A model generated the notes under the pieces. The model saw only the letters and a program-made list of their open reading frames with translations, ran no database searches and was not told the DNA's origin. DNA of 5,022 nucleotides from contig CAIMDR010000067.1 in the NCBI GenBank assembly GCA_903839795.1, positions 1 to 5,022 of the forward strand, given 5' to 3'. Positions 1-5,022 of the stretch are shown piece after piece. A program made the position numbers and the translations under genes. Numbering within the stretch: the stretch's first letter is position 1; every line of letters starts with the position of its first letter. The stretch comes from an uncultured Methylococcaceae bacterium (lineage in GTDB: Bacteria > Pseudomonadota > Gammaproteobacteria > Methylococcales > Methylomonadaceae).

Positions 1-8
1 GTCAGTTT

Positions 9-34
9 GGAATACAAACCTGGGTTTGTACTCC
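9..34 (-). repeat. Hairpin A of repeat copy 1
   Basis: Two 12-nt arms (9-20 and 23-34) flank a 2-nt centre. Eleven of twelve positions pair as Watson-Crick. The remaining position is an A-C mismatch if read from the plus strand but a G-U pair if read as minus-strand RNA, so the fold is complete only in the direction of the nif transcript. This suggests, but does not prove, that it acts as RNA downstream of the operon. Confidence 0.75.
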
Positions 35-99
35 GGCTTTTAGGTAACTTGCAACCCCAACTGAAACATTTGAATACTCCAATAACTTTTAAAACGTGA

Positions 100-124
100 G
101 TGACGGGTTTGCATACCCCGTCAC
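100..124. repeat. Hairpin B of repeat copy 1
   Basis: An 8-bp perfect stem (GTGACGGG at 100-107 with CCCGTCAC at 117-124) encloses a 9-nt loop. The copy 1/copy 2 difference at position 114 lies in the loop. In copy 2 the centre is a full 14-nt palindrome (GGGTTTGCAAACCC); here one base breaks it while the outer stem stays intact. Confidence 0.8.
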
Positions 125-138
125 GCTTCTGTCAGTTT

Positions 139-164
139 GGAATACAAACCTGGGTTTGTACTCC
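139..164 (-). repeat. Hairpin A of repeat copy 2
   Basis: Identical to hairpin A of copy 1: 12-nt arms at 139-150 and 153-164, with one pair that is G-U on minus-strand RNA. It lies about 110 nt past the stop codon of the last operon gene in transcription order and could act as a second transcript-end or RNA-stabilising structure. Confidence 0.75.
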
Positions 165-220
165 GGCTTTTAGGTAACTTGCAACCCCGACTGAAACATT
201 TGAATACTCCAATAACTTTT

Positions 221-254
221 AAAACGTGAGTGACGGGTTTGCAAACCCCGTCAC
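221..254 (-). terminator. Probable 3' end hairpin of the nif operon
   Basis: In the direction of transcription, a hairpin with an 8-bp GC-rich stem (254-247 with 237-230) begins 19 nt after the stop codon of the TPR-like gene. It is followed by TCACG and then four T residues at 224-221. The gap before the short T run makes it a weak match to an intrinsic terminator, so it may instead protect the 3' end from exonucleases. It is also hairpin B of repeat copy 2, so its position may reflect repeat insertion. Confidence 0.45.
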
Positions 255-272
255 GCTTCTGGTCGTAGCCTG

Positions 273-770
273 TTATTCAGACTTTCGTTTAACAACCAAT
301 TCCAGTAATCCCTTTGCACCGATCCGATCTTTACTGTCTAATCCCACCAGTTTTTCAAAAATGTGCTGACTGACATCCAGGTTATTCAAACGCATGTTTA
401 AAAAACCGATTGCTTTTAAGGTAAACAAATACAACCTGACTTGCGTTAGTAAATCGGCCGGAGCACTGGTAATATGGCTTTGTTGCAAGTCCTGCCAATC
501 CTCGGGAAATGCTATCAACGGCCTAATGACTGCCAAGGCTTTAAGGGTTGCACACAGTGCTTCTTCCAGTCGATGTTGGTAATAGTAAAAACGGTTTAAG
601 GCAACCAATACGTTTAACGATTCAGGGGCAAGAAAATACGCTTTTAGTAACGGGAGTTCGGCTTCGCCCGTCGCATAATTTTCTGCGGCGGTAGCTATCA
701 TTTCTTTAACGCCAGCGGTATCCGGTTCATCAAAATACAAACCTTGCGCTTCAACATCCAAGAGATCCAT
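273..770 (-). CDS. Small TPR-like protein of the nif operon, function unknown
   Basis: This 165-aa, probably cytoplasmic protein has no signal peptide or membrane segment. It appears almost wholly alpha-helical. Residues about 21-84 read as paired helices with TPR-like spacing (FYYYQHRLEEALCATLKAL is the clearest), and a further pair covers about 110-145 (FLNMRLNNLDVSQHIFEKLV). The C-terminus is basic (KRKSE). No catalytic motif is visible, and TPR folds usually mediate protein contacts, so an adaptor or chaperone role towards a nif protein is an inference. Its ATG directly follows the cysE TAA with no spacer. A GAGG at 777-780 sits 6 nt upstream inside cysE, so translational coupling is likely. 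It is not NifW, NifZ or NifM as I know them, although nifW follows cysE in Azotobacter. It is the last gene before the repeats. Confidence 0.85.
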   Translation of the reverse strand: MDLLDVEAQGLYFDEPDTAGVKEMIATAAENYATGEAELPLLKAYFLAPESLNVLVALNRFYYYQHRLEEALCATLKALAVIRPLIAFPEDWQDLQQSHITSAPADLLTQVRLYLFTLKAIGFLNMRLNNLDVSQHIFEKLVGLDSKDRIGAKGLLELVVKRKSE

Positions 771-1562
771 TTAAAGCCTCATTGCCAGTTTTACCGGACT
801 TTCAGTTCGGGGAGTACACACACTTTCCGCTTCACAATTATCACAGCTTTCATCAATCGGTGTTTTATTGAGCTGATTTTGCTGAGCTTCCAGTTCATCA
901 ATCCGTTCAATAAGACAAGAAATGGCCTTGCCAACGGGGTCAGAAATTAAATGATGATTCAGGTCAATGCCTTTCGGGTTTTGTATTTGTGTCCCTTTAC
1001 TTTGCACAACACGACCAGGAATACCCACCACCGTACAGCAGGGCGGCACATCTTTAACCACCACTGAATTAGCACCGACCCGCACGTTGTTACCCAAGGT
1101 AATCGCCCCAAGCACTTTGGCGCCCGAGCCTACCAGCACATTATTACCCAGTGTTGGGTGTCGTTTTTCTTTGTTCCAGGTGGTGCCGCCCAAGGTTACG
1201 CCATGATATAAAGTTACATCATTACCAATCTCGGTGGTCTCGCCAATCACCACGCCCAGTGCGTGGTCAATAAACAAGCGTCTGCCAATGGTAGCGCCGG
1301 GATGAATTTCAACATTCGTTAATAGCCGGGTAAACGCAGCTAAAATCCTGGCGGTCAATTTCCAGTTTGCTTTCCATAACTGATGACTAATTCGATGCAT
1401 TAGCACCGCATGGACACCCGAATAGGTCAGTAATATTTCCCAGACATTGTGTGCAGCGGGATCACGACCAAAAACACAGTAGACATCTTCATGCCATTGG
1501 GCTAGAAAACTTTGCCGTGCTTCTGTCTGGTTTTTTACCTTATCTGACATGACCATAACCAT
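771..1562 (-). CDS. cysE: Serine O-acetyltransferase, nif-linked (CysE/NifP type)
   Basis: Transfers acetyl from acetyl-CoA to L-serine, giving O-acetylserine for cysteine synthesis. In a nif operon this raises the cysteine supply for NifS. The protein has 263 aa: a helical N-terminal part (about 15-80), then a left-handed beta-helix of hexapeptide repeats (about 85-185). Landmarks are EIHPGATIG (85-93), the probable catalytic D99-H100, [10 protein letters not shown]120-GVTLGGT, and the acetyl-CoA-side segment VVKDVPP...[10 protein letters not shown] long tail (about 190-263) holds a helix ([14 protein letters not shown]) and CX2CX5C (C240, C243, C249). The tail does not end in isoleucine, the residue by which many SATs dock into CysK. 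Start: GGGAG at 1570-1574 lies 7 nt before the first of three nearby in-frame ATGs (1562, 1556, 1550), favouring 1562. The paralogous housekeeping enzyme is probably encoded elsewhere. Confidence 0.95.
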   Translation of the reverse strand: MVMVMSDKVKNQTEARQSFLAQWHEDVYCVFGRDPAAHNVWEILLTYSGVHAVLMHRISHQLWKANWKLTARILAAFTRLLTNVEIHPGATIGRRLFIDHALGVVIGETTEIGNDVTLYHGVTLGGTTWNKEKRHPTLGNNVLVGSGAKVLGAITLGNNVRVGANSVVVKDVPPCCTVVGIPGRVVQSKGTQIQNPKGIDLNHHLISDPVGKAISCLIERIDELEAQQNQLNKTPIDESCDNCEAESVCTPRTESPVKLAMRL

Positions 1563-1605
1563 TTTTATGCTCCCGTTAAGCGTGCGGGTGTTTTGGTTTG
1601 CAAAG

Positions 1606-1752
1606 TTAACTTAAGCTCCAACCGGTGTTTCCCAGTGTCGGTGGACCGGGTATTCTAAAAAAAGACCCCGGAAAGCGATCGTCTTGATCCGGTATTTCCA
1701 CCAATTCTTTGACTTCCGGTTGGCATGACTCTAATTCGTTCTGTTCGTTCAT
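1606..1752 (-). CDS. 48-aa small ORF between nifV and cysE, unknown
   Basis: An intact ATG-to-TAA frame of 48 codons fills most of the gap between nifV and cysE. It starts 14 nt after the nifV stop and ends 43 nt before cysE. An AGGA at 1762-1765, overlapping the nifV end, lies 9 nt from the ATG. The N-terminal half is acidic and polar ([20 protein letters not shown], one Cys at position 10). The C-terminal half is rich in Gly, Pro and aromatic residues ([18 protein letters not shown], ending NTGWSLS). There is no membrane segment, metal-binding Cys cluster or known motif. It is out of frame with nifV, so it is not a simple read-through tail of that gene. I recognise no family; a small nif accessory peptide is the best guess from context, and a chance frame remains possible. 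Confidence 0.6.
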   Translation of the reverse strand: MNEQNELESCQPEVKELVEIPDQDDRFPGSFFRIPGPPTLGNTGWSLS

Positions 1753-1761
1753 GTTGAATTG

Positions 1762-1765
1762 TCCT
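1762..1765 (-). promoter_or_regulatory. Ribosome-binding site of the 48-aa ORF
   Basis: AGGA on the minus strand sits 9 nt upstream of the ATG at 1752, just before the nifV stop codon. It is the main nucleotide-level evidence that the small frame is translated, and its position would couple translation to nifV. Confidence 0.5.
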
Positions 1766-1766
1766 G

Positions 1767-2891
1767 TTAAAGGTTTTGATGAAAAAGAGTTAAATCTTCA
1801 GTTTTGGGTGACTGTTTTGTATCACTGACAAAAAGCCGGACTTGAGCCAATAATTTTTGTGCCTGCATTCGATTAACCGCTATGCCTATTTGTTTATAAG
1901 CATGAATAACACCTTGAGTACCCGAATGTTTGCCCAGCACCAGTTGATGACAACGCCCTACGATGGCAGGATCAACCCCTTGATAATTATTCGGGTCTTT
2001 TAACAGACCATCGACATGAATACCGGCTTCATGGCTAAATACATTTTTACCAATCAAGCTTTTTCGACTGCCAATGGCGTCGCCGGAGGCACGGGCAACG
2101 TGTTCGGACAGCAAAGGAAAATTCTGAAGTGAAATGCCCGTTTCAAAGCCATACAATTGTTTTAAGCCGACCACTACTTCTTCCAAGGCGGCATTACCCG
2201 CGCGTTCACCCAAGCCATTGACCGTTGTGTTGACATGCGTTGCACCGGCCAATGCCGCTGCCAACGTATTGGCAGTAGCCAGTCCCAAGTCATCATGGGC
2301 GTGCATTTCAATTTCCAGATCCGTTGCTGCCCGTAATTTTTTGATGGTGTCAAACACGCCAAACGGTTCCATAATACCCACGGTATCAGCGAAACGAATT
2401 CTGCTTGCACCGGCTTGTTGCGCTGTTTCAGCCATACGTATCAAAAAATCTACATCTGCTCGCGAGGCATCTTCCATGCCTACGCACACGTCCAATCCCA
2501 GGCTTCGTGCTTCCTGCACACAGCTATTGATCGTGTTTAATACCCACAGCCGACTTTGTTTAAGCTTATGTTGAATATGCTGGTCGGACGCCGAAATAGA
2601 TAAATCGATTTTATGAACATTCAAACCCAAGCAGGCCTGTAAATCATCTCGTCGCATTCTTGACCAGACCAACAAGGTTGCCGGCAATCTTAAAGCGGCA
2701 ATGGCCTTGATTTCATCTCGTTCAATGGTGCCCATTGCCGGAATGCCTATCTCCAATTCCTGCACACCCAAGCCCGCCAGTTGTGTTGCAATCGCCAGTT
2801 TTTCGGTCAGCGAAAAGGCAACGCCAGCGGATTGCTCGCCATCCCGAAGAGTCGTGTCGTCAATGATAATGGTGCGGTTTTGAGATTTCAT
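1767..2891 (-). CDS. nifV: Homocitrate synthase NifV
   Basis: Condenses acetyl-CoA with 2-oxoglutarate to (R)-homocitrate, the organic acid bound to molybdenum in FeMo-cofactor. The 374-aa protein has the DRE-TIM metallolyase layout. [16 protein letters not shown] at 11-26 contains catalytic R16 and metal-ligand D17. [17 protein letters not shown] contains metal ligands H197 and H199. [18 protein letters not shown] (221-238) is the second family signature, and [11 protein letters not shown] (287-297) and LGKHSG (319-324) follow. The match to Azotobacter NifV is strong throughout, which favours NifV over leucine-pathway 2-isopropylmalate synthase, a longer protein with a regulatory C-terminal domain that is absent here. 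GGTGAG at 2894-2899 is only 2 nt from the ATG, a tight spacing, but the position of TLRDGEQ supports this start. It lies 169 bp downstream of nifS. Confidence 0.97.
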   Translation of the reverse strand: MKSQNRTIIIDDTTLRDGEQSAGVAFSLTEKLAIATQLAGLGVQELEIGIPAMGTIERDEIKAIAALRLPATLLVWSRMRRDDLQACLGLNVHKIDLSISASDQHIQHKLKQSRLWVLNTINSCVQEARSLGLDVCVGMEDASRADVDFLIRMAETAQQAGASRIRFADTVGIMEPFGVFDTIKKLRAATDLEIEMHAHDDLGLATANTLAAALAGATHVNTTVNGLGERAGNAALEEVVVGLKQLYGFETGISLQNFPLLSEHVARASGDAIGSRKSLIGKNVFSHEAGIHVDGLLKDPNNYQGVDPAIVGRCHQLVLGKHSGTQGVIHAYKQIGIAVNRMQAQKLLAQVRLFVSDTKQSPKTEDLTLFHQNL

Positions 2892-2993
2892 AACTCACCG
2901 TTGGGTATGCAGCTCAGGATTTATGGGTTCGATTTAAAACAACTCGTAAAGTGTGCCTTAGGAGTGCGCATGAAGTAACTCCGGCATCTTGCT

Positions 2994-3027
2994 CCCTCTC
3001 CCTCCGGGAGAGGGCTGGGGTGAGGGG
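2994..3027. repeat. REP-like dispersed hairpin in the nifS-nifV gap
   Basis: A perfect 9-bp stem (CCCTCTCCC at 2994-3002 with GGGAGAGGG at 3006-3014) with a 3-nt loop is followed by CTGGGGTGAGGGG at 3015-3027. The combination CCCTCTCCC, GGGAGAGGG and CTGGGGTGAGGG is a familiar dispersed extragenic motif in many proteobacterial genomes (from memory, not searched). The rest of the 2892-3060 gap shows no gene and no convincing promoter. Within an operon, such a hairpin may pause transcription, protect the upstream nifUS message, or be a neutral insertion. There is no T-run after the stem on the minus strand, so it does not look like a terminator. Confidence 0.8.
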
Positions 3028-3060
3028 ATATAAATGGTCAAGTTATTTCAGGCACGTACC

Positions 3061-4272
3061 CTACGCATAAGTCGGTGCAAACGCTTTTTCAGGTTCCGCC
3101 ACCGGCGCATCACCTTCCCAATACGGTGATAATTTACGCAACTTTGCCACGATATCAGGCATCACTTTTAACACTTCATCGACTTCAGACATAGAGTTGT
3201 AGCGCGAAAATGAAAACCGAATGGTGCCGTGTGCGGCGGTGTAAGGAATATCCATGGCCCGCATCACATGCGAAGGTTCCAATGAGCCTGAGGTACACGC
3301 TGAACCACTGGAGGCGGCAATGCCGGCCTTGTTTAACAACATCAAAATCGATTCACCTTCAATATATTCAAAGGCAATGTCAGTCGTGTTGGGCAAACGG
3401 TTGTATAAATCACCGGTGACAAAACAATGCGGAATCTGTTCAGTGAGGCCTCGCTCCAAACGATCACGCATGGCTTTAACGCAGGTATTTTCATACTCGA
3501 TAAATTCTAACGCCAATTCACAAGCTTTTCCGAGACCCACTATGGAGGCACTGTTTTCTGTGCCTGCCCGTCTGCCTCGTTCTTGATGGCCACCGCGTAA
3601 CATGGGACGATAACGGGTGCCGCGACGTAAATATAAAACGCCGATACCTTTGGGCGCATGTAACTTATGCCCTGATATTGACAGCATATCGATTTTGGTG
3701 TCTTGGAGCATCATGGGGATCTTGCCGACCGCCTGCACTGCATCGGTATGAAACATCACGCCCGCTGCGTTAGCCATGTCCGCCATTTCTGCTACCGGAA
3801 AAATAGTGCCGGTTTCATTGTTCGCCCACATCACTGTGACTAGCGCGACTTGATCGGATAATAATTTTTGATAGGCAGCCAGATTTAAGCGACCGGCTTT
3901 ATCAACGGGCATTCTATGAATGGTGTAACCCTCTTTTTCAAGCGCGTCACACACGCTTAAAATGGCGGGATGTTCCACGGTGGTGGTGATGATTTCTTTC
4001 TTGTTCGGCTGGGCTTTAATTGCGGAAAGTATGGCAGTTGAATTGGATTCAGTCCCGCAGGAGGTAAAGATAATTTCTGAATCATGCTCACAACCAATCA
4101 GTGCCTGAACTTGTTGGCGGGCATGTTTAAGACCTTTTGCCACGCCATCGGCAAATTTATGGATAGACGAGGGATTGCCGTATTGTTCCAAAAAATAAGG
4201 AATCATCACGTCAACAACTGCGTGATCAACCTTGGTGGTGGCATTATTATCCAGGTAAATATCTTTCATCAT
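3061..4272 (-). CDS. nifS: Cysteine desulfurase NifS
   Basis: A PLP enzyme that removes sulfur from L-cysteine, yielding alanine and an enzyme persulfide that is handed to NifU. From the first ATG it has 403 aa. YLDNNATT (6-13) opens the aminotransferase class V fold. Other landmarks are FTSCGTES (69-76), H101 (VEHPA) over the PLP ring, NNETG (151-155), HTDAVQ (175-180), PLP-binding K203 in [17 protein letters not shown] (234-240), and the sulfur-carrying C326 in [20 protein letters not shown]. All needed residues are present. Two ATGs sit side by side; the second (4269) gives 402 aa with K202 and C325, the numbering known for Azotobacter NifS, and better spacing from the GAGGTGG ribosome-binding site. 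The tail ([10 protein letters not shown]...KAFAPTYA) also matches the NifS rather than the IscS type. Confidence 0.98.
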   Translation of the reverse strand: MMKDIYLDNNATTKVDHAVVDVMIPYFLEQYGNPSSIHKFADGVAKGLKHARQQVQALIGCEHDSEIIFTSCGTESNSTAILSAIKAQPNKKEIITTTVEHPAILSVCDALEKEGYTIHRMPVDKAGRLNLAAYQKLLSDQVALVTVMWANNETGTIFPVAEMADMANAAGVMFHTDAVQAVGKIPMMLQDTKIDMLSISGHKLHAPKGIGVLYLRRGTRYRPMLRGGHQERGRRAGTENSASIVGLGKACELALEFIEYENTCVKAMRDRLERGLTEQIPHCFVTGDLYNRLPNTTDIAFEYIEGESILMLLNKAGIAASSGSACTSGSLEPSHVMRAMDIPYTAAHGTIRFSFSRYNSMSEVDEVLKVMPDIVAKLRKLSPYWEGDAPVAEPEKAFAPTYA

Positions 4273-5022
4273 GCCACCTCAATACTGACTAACTTCGACA
4301 TTTCGGAGGCGGGTACGACTTTAATAAATTCGCCCATCACTTCCATCAAACGTTGTTGTATGCCGGCAATGGTCATCGCCGCCATTTGGCAACCGTTACA
4401 GGCACCGGTCATATTGACATAAGCGGTATTGCCAAGCACCTCAACCAGTTCTACATCGCCGCCATCCGCCATCAGTGCCGGTCTTAACGAGTCTAAAACC
4501 ATCTCGATTTTTTTGATGCGTTGCAAGTTGGTTAGCGGTGCTTTAACGGCAGCGATTTTTGCAGGTGGTTCTACTGGAGCTGCCGTTGGGTCAAATTTTT
4601 CTCCTTTTTCGGCTAATACTTTTTCCAGAATGGCTTCAATGTCTTCGTGACAAGCTGCGCAACCACCGCCCGCTTTGGTAAAATTGGTTACGTCTTCAAC
4701 CGTGCGCAATTTATTGGCCCAGACCATTTCCTCAATCATCACCGCATCAATCGCAAAACATTTACAGATTAACGCGCCTTCTTCATGATCATCTTTCCAG
4801 ACTTCACCGCGATAATTCGCTATTGCCGCTTGCAGCGCTTCACGACCCATCACGGAACAGTGCATTTTTTCTGGTGGCAAGCCTTCCAGTTGATCGGCAA
4901 TATCTTGGTTGGTCACCTTTGCCGCTTCATCCAATGTCATGCCTTTAATAATTTCAGTCAGCACCGAAGATGAGGCAATCGCTGAACCGCAACCAAACGT
5001 TTGAAAACCCGCTTCAAGGATA
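4269..5022 (-). CDS. nifU: Fe-S cluster scaffold NifU (5' end outside window)
   Basis: Scaffold that receives sulfur from NifS and builds Fe-S clusters for nitrogenase and its maturation proteins. The frame is open to the window edge; 250 residues are visible, and the true start plus the first scaffold Cys lie beyond 5022. Three domains appear in order. First is the end of the IscU-like domain, with [11 protein letters not shown] (Cys at visible residue 11) and [14 protein letters not shown]. Next is the central [2Fe-2S] domain, with ICKCF and [12 protein letters not shown] supplying four Cys ligands. After a Pro/Ala-rich linker comes the C-terminal Nfu domain ([24 protein letters not shown]). 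This three-domain layout separates NifU from the one-domain IscU. The codon at 4962-4964 is an internal GTG (Val), not a start. It is the first gene of the visible operon and overlaps nifS. Confidence 0.98.
   Translation of the reverse strand, partial: ILEAGFQTFGCGSAIASSSVLTEIIKGMTLDEAAKVTNQDIADQLEGLPPEKMHCSVMGREALQAAIANYRGEVWKDDHEEGALICKCFAIDAVMIEEMVWANKLRTVEDVTNFTKAGGGCAACHEDIEAILEKVLAEKGEKFDPTAAPVEPPAKIAAVKAPLTNLQRIKKIEMVLDSLRPALMADGGDVELVEVLGNTAYVNMTGACNGCQMAAMTIAGIQQRLMEVMGEFIKVVPASEMSKLVSIEVA
4274..4280 (-). promoter_or_regulatory. Ribosome-binding site deciding the nifS start
   Basis: GAGGTGG on the minus strand lies inside the end of nifU. Measured from GAGG, the spacer is 4 nt to the first ATG (4272) and 7 nt to the second (4269). 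The second start shares one base with the nifU stop (TGATG) and is the better fit; the first gives a 4-bp ATGA overlap. Either way nifS translation is likely coupled to nifU. Confidence 0.7.

Larger units (their letters stand above)
1..130. repeat. 130-bp tandem repeat, copy 1
   Basis: First of two head-to-tail copies of a 130-bp unit, matching copy 2 at 128 of 130 positions. The differences are A59 versus G189 and T114 versus A244. Each unit holds two hairpins, one near each end, joined by an A/T-rich spacer. The copy starts at the window edge, so more copies may lie to the left. No protein of credible length is encoded. The arrangement looks like a REP/BIME-type or MITE-like non-coding repeat; I do not recognise a named family. 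Confidence 0.95.
131..260. repeat. 130-bp tandem repeat, copy 2
   Basis: Second copy of the unit, ending 12 bases from the stop codon of the TPR-like gene. Near-identity with copy 1 points to a recent duplication or to continuing homogenisation. Both differences between the copies fall outside hairpin stems: one in the inter-hairpin spacer, one in the loop of the second hairpin. The sequence after position 260 departs from the repeat after one shared base, so the right-hand boundary is sharp. Confidence 0.95.

Noticed and set aside
1..260. CRISPR array
   Set aside because: There are only two 130-bp copies in direct contact, with no short repeat-spacer pattern, so this is a tandem duplication.
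2174..2410. Second minus-strand frame inside nifV (78 codons)
   Set aside because: It is an alternative-frame shadow wholly inside the strongly conserved nifV coding sequence and has no recognisable protein features.
2134..2574. Plus-strand frame of 146 codons opposite nifV
   Set aside because: It lies entirely antisense to the NifV catalytic core; its low-complexity Ser/Ala/Pro-rich composition is typical of a shadow frame.
2934..2972. Possible sigma-54 promoter upstream of nifV (AGGCAC on the minus strand)
   Set aside because: The GGCAC part resembles a -24 element, but the expected GC dinucleotide at -12 is missing at the right spacing, and no NifA-type TGT-N10-ACA site was seen in the gap.
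3210..3586. Plus-strand frames opposite nifS (69 and 110 codons)
   Set aside because: They are antisense shadows of conserved NifS codons and show no domain or convincing independent signal.
4269..4964. NifU taken as a complete 231-aa protein starting at 4964
   Set aside because: The codon at 4962-4964 is GTG inside the conserved run [11 protein letters not shown], and the frame continues upstream through [10 protein letters not shown] to the window edge, so the gene is 5'-truncated by the window.

Overview
The window is part of a nitrogen-fixation (nif) operon read entirely from the minus strand. In transcription order, from high to low coordinates, it holds nifU (5' end cut by the window edge), nifS, nifV, an unlisted 48-codon small ORF, cysE (the nif-linked serine acetyltransferase, also called nifP), and a small TPR-like protein. 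Past the last gene, the first 260 bases are two almost identical 130-bp tandem repeats carrying strong hairpins. No plus-strand gene is supported.

The organism is probably a diazotrophic gammaproteobacterium. The order nifU-nifS-nifV-cysE matches that recalled for Azotobacter vinelandii and Pseudomonas stutzeri, and NifS and NifV resemble the Azotobacter proteins closely. The base composition looks moderate (about mid-40s % GC by eye), well below Azotobacter. A gammaproteobacterial methanotroph (Methylococcales) is a reasonable guess, but the window cannot prove it.

The genes fit one job: supplying sulfur, Fe-S clusters and homocitrate to nitrogenase. CysE makes O-acetylserine for cysteine synthesis. 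NifS takes sulfur from cysteine and passes it to NifU, which assembles Fe-S clusters for nitrogenase and its cofactor machinery. NifV makes homocitrate, the organic ligand of FeMo-cofactor. The TPR-like protein and the 48-aa ORF have no function I recognise, but both are embedded in the operon with ribosome-binding sites and tight spacing.

Layout: 1-260 tandem hairpin repeats and probable operon end; 273-770 TPR-like protein; 771-1562 cysE; 1606-1752 small ORF; 1767-2891 nifV; 2892-3060 intergenic gap with a REP-like hairpin; 3061-4272 nifS; 4269-5022 nifU (partial). Junctions are tight: nifU/nifS overlap, cysE and the TPR gene abut with no spacer, and nifV and the small ORF are 14 nt apart. 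The nifS-nifV gap (169 bp) is the longest inside the operon. The promoter must lie upstream of nifU, outside the window. The least familiar parts are the small ORF, the TPR protein, a Cys-containing CysE tail and the tandem hairpin repeat.
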